Part shown: piece after piece, positions 6,743 through 13,939 of the stretch | Layout of the letters: each line of letters starts with the position of its first letter | How positions within the stretch are numbered: the stretch's first letter is position 1 | Assembly: GCA_038240075.1 (NCBI GenBank) | Contig: JBBSEC010000061.1 | Coordinates: 1-27,310 of the forward strand | DNA length: 27,310 bases | Origin: DATBAK01 sp038240075 | GTDB taxonomy: Bacteria; Actinomycetota; Acidimicrobiia; IMCC26256; PALSA-610 | Direction of reading: 5' to 3' | The notes under the pieces: model-generated | Seen by the model: only the letters and a program-made list of their open reading frames with translations | The model's database searches: none | Told to the model about the DNA's origin: nothing | Position numbers and translations under genes: made by a program

Positions 6743-8756
6743 GCTCCTTCGTCGCGTTGATGCGCACCTTCTCGACGAGGTGGGCCGGCACCGGGTCGTA
6801 GTGCGAATGCGTGGCGACGAAGCGACCGCGCCCGCCCGTCATCGAGCGGAGGTCGATCGAGTAGCGCAGGATCTCCGACGTCGGCACCGACGCGGCGATC
6901 TCGACCTCGCCGTGACCGACCGCGGCCGAGCCCTGGATGCGACCGCGCTTCGAGTTGAGGTCGCCCATCACGTCGCCCTGGTTCACCTCGGGCACCGTGA
7001 CCGTGAGCGTGCTGATCGGCTCGAGCAGGATCGGGCCCGCCTTCGCCATCGCCTCCTGGAACCCGATCGACCCCGCCATGCGGAAGCTCATCTCCGAGCT
7101 GTCGACGGGGTGGTGCTTGCCGTCGTAGACGGTCGCCTTCACGTCGACGACGGGGAAGCCGTAGTGCCCGCCGCGCTCCATCGTCTCCGCGACGCCCTTC
7201 TCGACCGCGGGGATGAACTGGCGGGGGATCGCGCCGCCGACGACCGCGTCGGCGAACTCGAAGCCTGCACCCCGCTCGCGCGGCTCGAGCCGCACCCACG
7301 CGACACCGAACTGGCCGTGGCCGCCGGTCTGCTTCTTGTACTTGCCCTCGGCCTCCGCGAGCTGCGTGATCGTCTCGCGGTACGGCACCCGCACGTCTTC
7401 GGTGTCGACGGCGACACCGAACTTGCGCGTCAGTCGTTCGAGCGCGATCGACACGTGGGTCTCACCCATGCCCCACAGCAACGTCTGGTGCGTCTCCGGG
7501 TTGCGCTCGAGCCGCAGCGCGGGGTCTTCGTCCTGCAGCCGGTGGAGTGCGTTGGCGAGCTTGTCCTCGTCGCCTTTCGAGTGCGCCTTGATCGCGACGG
7601 CGAGCACAGGCTCGGGCGGCACGATGCTCGGGATGTCGACCGACGCGCCCTTCGCGTTGAGCACGTCGCCGGTGGAGGTGTCGCTGAGCTTCGCCACCGC
7701 GGCGAGGTCGCCCGCCTCCAGCGCGGTGACGGTCTCCTGTTCCTTCCCGCGCATCACGAACAACTGGTGCAGGCGCTCGTCGGTGCGCGTGCGCTGATTC
7801 GTGAGCGTGTCGTCGGTCTTCACCGATCCCTGGACGACCCGGAAGAGGTTCACGCGTCCGACGTAGGGGTCGACGATCGTTTTGAAGACGAGCGCCGCCG
7901 CCGGTCCGTCGACGACCTCGGGCGCGGGTGCCTCGTCGACGAGGAAACGCGCGACGCGGTCGATGCCCACCAGCTTCGTCGCGCTGCCGCACAGCACGGG
8001 GAAGACGGATGCCTGCGCGATTCCGCTTGCGAGCGCGGCGGCCAGCTCCGAGGTCTCGATCGCCTCGTCACCGAGGTAGCGCTCCATGAGGTCGTCGTCG
8101 CCGATGACGATGCCTTCGATGAGCGCGTCGTGCACCGAGTGCTCCTCGTACGCCATCTCGGGAGGCAACGGACCCTCGGTGCCGGTTGTCGACGCGCCGT
8201 CGTAGGTGACCGCGACGTCGGTGAGCAGCTCGACGATCCCGCGCAGCGCGGTCTCTTCGCCGATCGGGAGTTGCAGCGGCGCGACGCCCGCGCCGAACCG
8301 CTCCTTCAGCTGATCGAGCGTCCGCGCGAACGACGAGCGTTCGCGATCGAGCTTGTTGATGAAGATCGCGCGCGGAAGGTTGCGGGCCTCGGCCATCTTC
8401 CACGCGACCTCGGTCTGTACCTCCACGCCCTCGACCGCGGACACGACGAACAGCGCCATGTCGGCGGCCTCGAGCGCGGCGGCGACGTCACCGATGAAGT
8501 CGGCGTATCCGGGCGTGTCGATGACGTTCACCTTGTGTCCGAGGTGCTCGAACGGAGCGAGGGCGAGCGACACCGAGATCTGACGCCGCTGTTCCTCGGG
8601 GTCGAAGTCGCACGTGGTGTTGTGGTCCTCGACGCGGCCCAGGCGGGGGATCGCACCCGCAGTGAAGAGCAGGGCCTCGGCCAGGGAGGTCTTGCCTGCG
8701 CCTCCGTGACCGACCAGGGCGACATTGCGCAATTTGGACGTCGGGAATGTGCTCAC
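6729..8756 (-). CDS. Elongation factor G-like GTPase (EF-G2/FusA2 family)
   Basis: 675 residues from GTG 8756. The GTP-binding domain has the P-loop GHGGAGKTS (16-24), switch II DTPGYADF around residue 84 and the G4 motif NKLD at 134-137. EF-G domains II to V follow, including the domain IV region with GGHGQFGVAWVRLEP and the C-terminal end GGRGRFVATHSHYDPVPAHL. It is shorter and more divergent than canonical EF-G, and the catalytic switch II histidine is replaced by Tyr84. Both traits fit the EF-G-like family that includes Rv0120c (FusA2), whose role in translation is uncertain. The frame is open to ATG 8843, but GTG 8756 begins at the fold (MSTFPTSKLRNVALVGHGG) and has GGGGGG just upstream. 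It is transcribed against mscL and divergently from the glycosidase gene. Confidence 0.88.
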   Translation of the reverse strand: MSTFPTSKLRNVALVGHGGAGKTSLAEALLFTAGAIPRLGRVEDHNTTCDFDPEEQRRQISVSLALAPFEHLGHKVNVIDTPGYADFIGDVAAALEAADMALFVVSAVEGVEVQTEVAWKMAEARNLPRAIFINKLDRERSSFARTLDQLKERFGAGVAPLQLPIGEETALRGIVELLTDVAVTYDGASTTGTEGPLPPEMAYEEHSVHDALIEGIVIGDDDLMERYLGDEAIETSELAAALASGIAQASVFPVLCGSATKLVGIDRVARFLVDEAPAPEVVDGPAAALVFKTIVDPYVGRVNLFRVVQGSVKTDDTLTNQRTRTDERLHQLFVMRGKEQETVTALEAGDLAAVAKLSDTSTGDVLNAKGASVDIPSIVPPEPVLAVAIKAHSKGDEDKLANALHRLQDEDPALRLERNPETHQTLLWGMGETHVSIALERLTRKFGVAVDTEDVRVPYRETITQLAEAEGKYKKQTGGHGQFGVAWVRLEPRERGAGFEFADAVVGGAIPRQFIPAVEKGVAETMERGGHYGFPVVDVKATVYDGKHHPVDSSEMSFRMAGSIGFQEAMAKAGPILLEPISTLTVTVPEVNQGDVMGDLNSKRGRIQGSAAVGHGEVEIAASVPTSEILRYSIDLRSMTGGRGRFVATHSHYDPVPAHLVEKVRINATKEPVRA

Positions 8757-8788
8757 AGACCCCCCAGTGACGTGCCGTTGGGAGCCTG

Positions 8789-8794
8789 ATTCTA
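8789..8794 (-). promoter_or_regulatory. Candidate -10 box for the EF-G-like gene
   Basis: TAGAAT on the minus strand is a near-consensus -10 box. Transcription start near 8782 would give a leader of about 26 bases before GTG 8756, supporting that start over the longer frame from 8843. No clear -35 box is visible. Confidence 0.45.
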
Positions 8795-8911
8795 GGAACC
8801 GCGCGCCCCGCGGGCACGTGGCGCTCAGCGATTGATCCTTCACCCTGGGTGGCCCCGCGTCGATGCCTCCCTACCGGGACGACCGGGGAATGGGCGAACG
8901 AGGGATCTTCA

Positions 8912-10372
8912 ATGGGAGCAGTTTCGGGGGTTCGACGGCGCCTGAGCGTCGTTGCCGTCGGCGTGCTGGTGCTGGCGTTGCTGCCGGCATTGGCGGCCCG
9001 GCGGAGCGCGAACCTCTCCGCGGCCGTGGGCAGTCCGGCCGCAGGCAACACCGAGGTCGGCAGCCAGCAGCCCGGCATTGCGTGGGAGCCCGCCGCCCAG
9101 ATGAACGCCAACCTCGACGCGATCGTCGCCGCCGGCATGACCTGGGTGCGCGCCGACTTCTTCTGGGACTCGATCGAGCAGCGGCGCGGCGAGTACACGT
9201 GGACCGCGACCGACATCTTTGTGCGCGCCGCGGAGGCGCGGGGACTGCACGTCCTGGGGATCGCCGACTACACGCCGAGCTGGGCGCGCACCGGCCCGAC
9301 GAACAAGTACCCGCCGACGAACCCGGCCGACTACGCCACGTTCGTGGGAGCCCTCGCGCAGCACTACGCGCCGCTGGGCGTCCACGACTGGGAGATCTGG
9401 AACGAGCCGAACAACGCCGCGTTCTGGGCGCCGAAGGCCGACGCGCTCGCGTACACGCAGTTGCTCGTGCCCGCGAATGCGGCGATCAAGGGGGCCGATC
9501 CGTCGGCGACCGTCGTGACCGGTGGCCTCTCGCCGGCCGTCAGCAACGGCACGAACGTCGCGGCCCTCGGCTTCCTCGAGTCGGTCTACGCCGACGGAGG
9601 CGGCGGCAGCTTCGACGCCGTGGGCTACCACCCGTACTCGTATCCGTACGCGCCGATGTACGCCGCGACCTGGAACACCTTCTACGAGACGCCGGCCGTG
9701 CACACGCTGATGGCGGCAAACGGCGACGGCGCCAAGAAGATCTGGGGCACCGAGGTCGGCTTCCCGACCGGCACGAGCTCGAACGCCGTGAGCCCGTCGG
9801 CGCAGGCGACCAACATCTCGGCGGCGATCACGCAGTGGACGAGTTGGAGCTTCCACGGCCCGATCATCTTCTACACGGTCCGCGACAGCGGGACCGACCC
9901 GTCCGACGTCGACCAGAACATGGGCATGCTCGATCACTCCGGCGTGCCGAAGGCGGTCTTCGGGGCCGTGCAGCAGGTGCTGGCGACGACCACGCCGCCG
10001 GTTCCGCCGGTTCCGCCGGTCACGCCCCGGATCCCGCACATCACGGCGGGAGTCGCCACGGTGGCCAAGCCGGCGCACGGCGCGGTGACGATGCGCATCC
10101 CGGTCACGCTCGACGTCCGCAGCACCGTGGCCGTCTCGGTCCGCTACAAGACCGTGTCGGCACCGCCCACGGTGAACGCCCGCTCGAGCGTCGACTACGT
10201 CGGCACGTCGGGCACGCTGACGTTCGCGCCGGGGCAGACCCGCCTCTACGTCACGGTCACGATCCGGGCCCACAACCGCCCGGTGCCGAACGACCGGTTC
10301 GTCGTCCGGTTCGCCGACGCGACCCATGGCGCGCTCACCGGCTACGGCATCGGCGTCGGCAACATCAGGTAG
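8912..10372 (+). CDS. Secreted GH-A clan glycoside hydrolase with C-terminal Calx-beta-like domain
   Basis: 486 residues. A signal peptide is evident: basic VRRRLS, then hydrophobic VVAVGVLVLALLPALAA. The catalytic TIM-barrel domain (about 50-350) has the acid/base motif WEIWNEPNN with Glu165 and a probable nucleophile Glu281 in IWGTEVGFPTG, the pattern of GH5/GH39-like clan GH-A enzymes. A Pro-Val linker (PPVPPVPPVTPRIP) leads to a beta domain of about 110 residues (SVDYVGTSGTLTFAPGQTRL is typical of Calx-beta repeats). The protein is probably exported and acts on an extracellular or cell-wall glycan; the substrate cannot be read from sequence. ATG 8912 has GAGGGA seven bases upstream. It stands alone, divergent from the EF-G-like gene, and interrupts the otherwise conserved HIT to pgsA order. 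Confidence 0.8.
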   Translation: MGAVSGVRRRLSVVAVGVLVLALLPALAARRSANLSAAVGSPAAGNTEVGSQQPGIAWEPAAQMNANLDAIVAAGMTWVRADFFWDSIEQRRGEYTWTATDIFVRAAEARGLHVLGIADYTPSWARTGPTNKYPPTNPADYATFVGALAQHYAPLGVHDWEIWNEPNNAAFWAPKADALAYTQLLVPANAAIKGADPSATVVTGGLSPAVSNGTNVAALGFLESVYADGGGGSFDAVGYHPYSYPYAPMYAATWNTFYETPAVHTLMAANGDGAKKIWGTEVGFPTGTSSNAVSPSAQATNISAAITQWTSWSFHGPIIFYTVRDSGTDPSDVDQNMGMLDHSGVPKAVFGAVQQVLATTTPPVPPVPPVTPRIPHITAGVATVAKPAHGAVTMRIPVTLDVRSTVAVSVRYKTVSAPPTVNARSSVDYVGTSGTLTFAPGQTRLYVTVTIRAHNRPVPNDRFVVRFADATHGALTGYGIGVGNIR

Positions 10373-10417
10373 GGCCGCCCGCGGTTCCCGGTCGCACGGT
10401 TCGAGGAGAGGTGCTGG

Positions 10418-10423
10418 TACCCT
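10418..10423 (+). promoter_or_regulatory. Candidate -10 box for the pgsA-patA-pimA operon
   Basis: TACCCT fits TANNNT and would start transcription near 10430, leaving a leader of about 95 bases before pgsA. This is the only plausible promoter seen in the 154 bases between the glycosidase gene and pgsA. Confidence 0.35.
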
Positions 10424-10424
10424 T

Positions 10425-10507
10425 GCTCGCGGACGCGAGCGCGTCGGGTGTGCCCCCGTCCTCCTGGGGGTAGGCCGAGCCAGGGAGTGAACCCCTGGTC
10501 ACGACGC
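10425..10507 (+). ncRNA. Candidate structured leader RNA upstream of pgsA
   Basis: Four helices can be drawn by eye. GCTCGC (10425-10430) pairs with GCGAGC (10435-10440) across a four-base loop. GCGTCG (10441-10446) pairs with CGACGC (10502-10507) and encloses two further hairpins: CCCCC (10453-10457) with GGGGG (10466-10470), and CCAGGG (10480-10485) with CCCTGG (10493-10498). The last three form a three-way junction. AAGGGA (10510-10515) follows as a possible ribosome-binding site 11 bases before the pgsA ATG. I do not recognise it as a known riboswitch class; in GC-rich DNA such pairings also arise by chance. Confidence 0.35.
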
Positions 10508-10526
10508 GGAAGGGACGTACGGCCGG

Positions 10527-11273
10527 ATGCTCGACCGACATTGGCGGGCGGGAGTCGAACGGGGCCTGCAGCCGGTCGGTGACCGGTTGCGCCGGATCGG
10601 CGTGACGCCCGACCAGTTGACGGCCTTCGGGCTGCTCGCCTCGGCGGCGACTGCCTTCGCGATCGGCTCGGGTCATCTCATCTGGGGTGTCGTCGGCATC
10701 GCCGTGAGCGGCCTCGGTGATCTGCTCGACGGCGCCGTCGCGCGCCGCACGGGTCAGGCCACCGCGCGGGGCGCCTTCTTCGACTCGGTTGCCGACCGGG
10801 TCTCCGACGTGCTGCTGCTCGGCGGCGTCGCCTGGTACCTCGCACCGCGCAACCCGCACCTCCCCGTCCTCGTGCTCGCCGTCGCCGGCCTCTCGATGGT
10901 CATCTCCTACGAGCGCGCGAAGGCCGAGTCGCTCGGACTCCAGGCGCGCGGCGGACTCATGGAGCGCGCCGAACGGTTCGTGTTCCTCGGGATCGGCGCC
11001 GCGTTCGACATTCTCGTGCCCGTCCTCTGGGTGATGCTCGTCCTCACCGCGATGACCGCGGTGCAGCGCTTCGTCATCGTGTGGCGCCAGGCCGACCGGC
11101 CCGTGCGTCCGCCGCGCGCGCGTCGCGAGTCGCGCCGTGAACGCCGACCGTTCGCGTCACCGCGTGTCGACGGTGGATCGCCGCGACTGCGCTCCTGGTG
11201 GGAGACCCGTCGTCCGCGTGACCGGTCGAAGCCGGCGCGCCACCTGTCGTCGCGCCGCCGCACCCGGCCCTGA
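10527..11273 (+). CDS. pgsA: CDP-alcohol phosphatidyltransferase, probable phosphatidylinositol phosphate synthase
   Basis: 248 residues. The CDP-alcohol phosphatidyltransferase signature is complete: Asp65-x2-Asp68-Gly69-x2-Ala72-Arg73-x8-Gly82-x3-Asp86-x3-Asp90. Several membrane helices surround it. In actinobacteria the homologue followed by patA and pimA (Rv2612c, PgsA1) makes phosphatidylinositol phosphate from CDP-diacylglycerol and inositol 1-phosphate, the first lipid step toward PI and PIMs. The same neighbours follow here, so PIP synthase is preferred over phosphatidylglycerophosphate synthase. The last 60 residues are a basic Arg-rich cytoplasmic tail (PPRARRESRRERRPF), longer than I would expect for the family. 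A structured leader may lie upstream. Confidence 0.88.
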   Translation: MLDRHWRAGVERGLQPVGDRLRRIGVTPDQLTAFGLLASAATAFAIGSGHLIWGVVGIAVSGLGDLLDGAVARRTGQATARGAFFDSVADRVSDVLLLGGVAWYLAPRNPHLPVLVLAVAGLSMVISYERAKAESLGLQARGGLMERAERFVFLGIGAAFDILVPVLWVMLVLTAMTAVQRFVIVWRQADRPVRPPRARRESRRERRPFASPRVDGGSPRLRSWWETRRPRDRSKPARHLSSRRRTRP

Positions 11274-11282
11274 CCGGGCGTC

Positions 11283-12188
11283 GTGGCGCTTCCGGGACGG
11301 GTGACGTATCTCGCATACCGCGCGAGTGCGCTCGTCGCGCAGGCGGTTCCGCCCGCGGTCGGGCGACCGCTCGCGACCGGGGTCAGCCGGGTCCTGCTCC
11401 ACGCGATGCCGGGGCGCCGCAAGATGTCGGCGCGGCACCTGAGCCGTGCGAGTGGCGGCGCGTTGCAGGGCGCGGCGCTCGACGGCGCGGTGGCGGGCGC
11501 GTTCGAGTCGTACGCGCGCTACTGGCTCGAGATGTTCCGCCTGCCCCACGAGGCGCGCGGCGACCTCGATGTCGATTTCGAGGTGGAGGGCTACGAGCAC
11601 GTCGAAGCCGGGCTCGCGGCCGGGCACGGGGTCATCCTGGCGCTGCCGCACCTCGGCGGCTGGGAGTACGCGGGCGCGTGGGTGTCGAAGGTGAAGGGCC
11701 AGCGACTGCTCGCGGTGGTCGAGCCGGTCGAGCCGCCCGAGCTGTTCGACTGGTTCGTCTCGGTGCGCGCGGCCATGGGCATGGAGGTCGTCGCCCTCGG
11801 ACCCGATGCGGCAACCGCGTCGTTGCGCGCGCTGCGCGACAACGGGATCCTCGCGCTCGTGTGCGACCGCGACCTGCGCGGCGACGGCGTCGAGGTCGAC
11901 TTCTTCGGAGAGAAGACCACCATGCCCGGTGGTCCCGCGATGCTCGCGTTGCGGGCGCGCGCGACGATCGTTCCCGTCGCGGTGTACTTCCGGCCGCAGG
12001 GCGGTCATCATGCCGTCGTGCGGCCGCCGCTCGATACGACGCGTCAGGGAACGGTTCGCGACGACGTCGCGCGCATCACGCAGGCGCTCGCGAAGGAACT
12101 CGAGGTCCTCATCTCCGCCCAACCGCAGCAGTGGCACCTCCTCCAACCGAACTGGCCGAGTGACACACGAGCTGCGGAGCACGCGTGA
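11283..12188 (+). CDS. patA: Phosphatidylinositol mannoside acyltransferase (LpxL/HtrB family)
   Basis: 301 residues. It belongs to the bacterial lipid A acyltransferase-like family, with the catalytic HX4E motif His123 to Glu128 in LPHLGGWEYAG. The family segments CDRDLRGDGVEVDFFGE and GPAMLALRARATIVPVAVYF follow, and QPQQWHLLQPNWP is near the C-terminus. PatA transfers an acyl chain from acyl-CoA to the 6-position of the mannose on PIM1 or PIM2 at the inner face of the membrane. It starts at GTG 11283, nine bases after pgsA, and precedes pimA, the same order as Rv2612c-Rv2610c. The symbol is given from family and context together. Confidence 0.88.
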   Translation: MALPGRVTYLAYRASALVAQAVPPAVGRPLATGVSRVLLHAMPGRRKMSARHLSRASGGALQGAALDGAVAGAFESYARYWLEMFRLPHEARGDLDVDFEVEGYEHVEAGLAAGHGVILALPHLGGWEYAGAWVSKVKGQRLLAVVEPVEPPELFDWFVSVRAAMGMEVVALGPDAATASLRALRDNGILALVCDRDLRGDGVEVDFFGEKTTMPGGPAMLALRARATIVPVAVYFRPQGGHHAVVRPPLDTTRQGTVRDDVARITQALAKELEVLISAQPQQWHLLQPNWPSDTRAAEHA

Positions 12189-12252
12189 GCACCCGACGAG
12201 TGGCTCCAGTGCCACGCGGCGGAGCGCGCATGAGCGCGGAGCACATGTGATG
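12174..12252. repeat. Three imperfect 17-bp repeats at the patA-pimA junction
   Basis: Copies at 12174-12190, 12219-12235 and 12236-12252 share GCGGAGC followed by a variable RCRYRTGA-type end. The first contains the patA stop, the second a decoy ATGA, and the third the pimA start. Copies 2 and 3 are directly adjacent. Confidence 0.5.
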
Positions 12253-13320
12253 CGGGTGCTGATGGTGTGCCCCTATTCGCTGACCCGTCCCGGCGGGGTG
12301 CAGGCGCAGGCGATCGGACTGACGCGCGAGCTGCGCAAGCTCGGCATCGACGTGCGGTTGCTCGGCCCGTGCGACGGACCCCCGCCCGGCCCGGGCGTGA
12401 TCTCCGTCGGCCCGAGCCGCAACTGGGAGAACAACGGATCGCTCGCGCCGATCGCGGCCGGCAAGGTCGTGGCGCAGCGCACGCTCGATGTCTGCGAGCG
12501 CCTCGGGCCCGACATCGTGCACCTGCACGAGCCGATCGTCCCCGGGCCGACACTCGCGCTGCTCGTCGACCGCGACGCGCCGACGGTCGGGACGTTCCAC
12601 ATCTCGGGCGAGGTCGGCAGTGAGCGGCTGGTTCCGGCGCTGCGCGGCCGCCTCGAGCGACTCTCGGCGCGCGTCGCGGTGTCGGAAGCTGCACGCGTGA
12701 CCGCGACGCGGGCCTACGGCGAGTGCGAGATCGACGTCATGTGGAACGGCGTCGAGGTCGACCGGTTCGCGAACGCGGAGCCGTGGCCGGCCCGCAAGCC
12801 TGCCGTGCTGTTCGTCGGTCGGCACGAGCCGCGCAAGGGCTTGAGCGTGCTGCTCGACGCGTGGGTGGGCATCGAGCGCGATGCGGTGCTCTGGGTCGCG
12901 GGCAACGGCCCGCAGACTGAGCACCTCAGAGGTCGCGGTGTCGCCGGCGTCGAGTGGCTCGGATCGGTGACCGACGTCGAACGCGACCGGCGCCTGCGCG
13001 CGGCGACCGTCTTCTGCGCGCCCGCCGTCGGCAGCGAGTCGTTCGGTGTCGTGTTGCTCGAGGCCATGGCCGCAGGGGTGGCGATCGTCGCGTCCCGGAT
13101 CGACGGCTACGCGAACGTCGCGCGCGACGGTCGTGAGGGCCTGCTCGCAACGCCCGACGACCCCGACGCGCTACGCGTCGCGCTCCGGACGGCCCTCGAC
13201 GATGCCGCGCTCCGTGCCCGGCTCGTGACGGAAGGAAGGCACCGGGCCGAGGAGCTGTCGATGGCCCGACTCGCCGAGGCGTACGCAGATGTGTACGAAG
13301 CGGCCGTGAAACAGGGCTGA
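12250..13320 (+). CDS. pimA: Phosphatidyl-myo-inositol alpha-mannosyltransferase (GT4)
   Basis: 356 residues from ATG 12250. It has a GT-B fold of family GT4. The N-terminal MRVLMVCPYSLTRPGGVQAQ contains the Gly-Gly loop. IVHLHEPIVPGPTLALL and GTFHISGE complete the N-domain. The C-domain has VLFVGRHEPRKGLSVLLDA and the nucleotide-sugar EX7E motif Glu263 to Glu271 (ESFGVVLLE). PimA moves mannose from GDP-mannose to the 2-position of PI, the first mannosylation of PIM synthesis, on the cytoplasmic leaflet. It is somewhat shorter than the mycobacterial enzyme of about 380 residues. The gene follows patA after 61 bases that hold short repeats rather than another gene. Confidence 0.9.
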   Translation: MRVLMVCPYSLTRPGGVQAQAIGLTRELRKLGIDVRLLGPCDGPPPGPGVISVGPSRNWENNGSLAPIAAGKVVAQRTLDVCERLGPDIVHLHEPIVPGPTLALLVDRDAPTVGTFHISGEVGSERLVPALRGRLERLSARVAVSEAARVTATRAYGECEIDVMWNGVEVDRFANAEPWPARKPAVLFVGRHEPRKGLSVLLDAWVGIERDAVLWVAGNGPQTEHLRGRGVAGVEWLGSVTDVERDRRLRAATVFCAPAVGSESFGVVLLEAMAAGVAIVASRIDGYANVARDGREGLLATPDDPDALRVALRTALDDAALRARLVTEGRHRAEELSMARLAEAYADVYEAAVKQG

Positions 13321-13327
13321 CTGCCTC

Positions 13328-13333
13328 TACACT
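13328..13333 (+). promoter_or_regulatory. Candidate -10 box for lemA-htpX
   Basis: TACACT lies a few bases after the pimA stop. Transcription start near 13340 would leave about 30 bases of leader, with AAAGGCAG before GTG 13371 as ribosome-binding site. GTGAAA at 13306-13311 is a weak -35 candidate with 16-base spacing. Confidence 0.4.
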
Positions 13334-13370
13334 GAGTCGGCTTTCCCCCAAGTCGCGAAAGGCAGCGACC

Positions 13371-13925
13371 GTGCTCCCAGTCATCATCATCGTCGTCATC
13401 GTCGTTCTGTTGATCTTGTTCTTCATCTTTCAGTACAACGGCCTCGTCCGGCTCCGCAACCGGGTCGACAACGCGTGGTCGCAGATCGACGTCCAGTTGA
13501 AGCGACGCCACGACCTCATCCCGAACCTGATCGAGACCGTGAAGGGGTACGCGGCGCACGAGCAGGGAACGTTTGAGAAGGTCGTGCAGGCCCGCAACGC
13601 CGCGATCAGCGCGACGGGCCCCGCGGAGACCGCGCAGGCCGAGAACGTGCTGACCGGCGCGTTGAAGTCGATCTTCGCGCTGGCCGAGGCCTACCCGGAC
13701 CTCAAGGCGAACCAGAACTTCCTGTCGCTGCAGGAGGAGCTGACCTCGACCGAGGACCGCATCTCCTACTCCCGGCAGTTCTACAACGACAGCGTGCTGA
13801 AGTACGACAACAAGATCGAGACGTTCCCGTCGAACACGATTGCGGGGATGTTCGGCTTCAAGGCGCGCGAGTACTTCAAGACCGACGACCCGACCGACCG
13901 CGAAGTGCCGAAGGTCCAGTTCTAA
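13371..13925 (+). CDS. lemA: LemA family protein
   Basis: 184 residues. One N-terminal membrane helix (LPVIIIVVIVVLLILFFIF) is followed by the family signature YNGLVRLRNRVDNAWSQIDV, QLKRRHDLIPNLIETVKGYA and, near the end, RQFYNDSVLKYDNKIETFPS. LemA proteins are membrane-anchored helical-bundle proteins of unclear function that are often encoded next to HtpX-type proteases, as here (14 bases separate them). GTG 13371 has AAAGG upstream. The strong match along the whole length leaves little doubt about the family, but the function is not established. Confidence 0.93.
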   Translation: MLPVIIIVVIVVLLILFFIFQYNGLVRLRNRVDNAWSQIDVQLKRRHDLIPNLIETVKGYAAHEQGTFEKVVQARNAAISATGPAETAQAENVLTGALKSIFALAEAYPDLKANQNFLSLQEELTSTEDRISYSRQFYNDSVLKYDNKIETFPSNTIAGMFGFKAREYFKTDDPTDREVPKVQF

Positions 13926-13939
13926 GCCCGAGGTTCTTC

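Noticed and set aside
6780..8789. Long plus-strand open frame of 669 codons opposite the EF-G-like gene
   Set aside because: The opposite strand has unambiguous EF-G motifs; the plus-strand translation is His/Arg/Asp-rich shadow sequence.
10527..11273. Phosphatidylglycerophosphate synthase
   Set aside because: The signature is shared, but the patA-pimA context points to phosphatidylinositol phosphate synthase.
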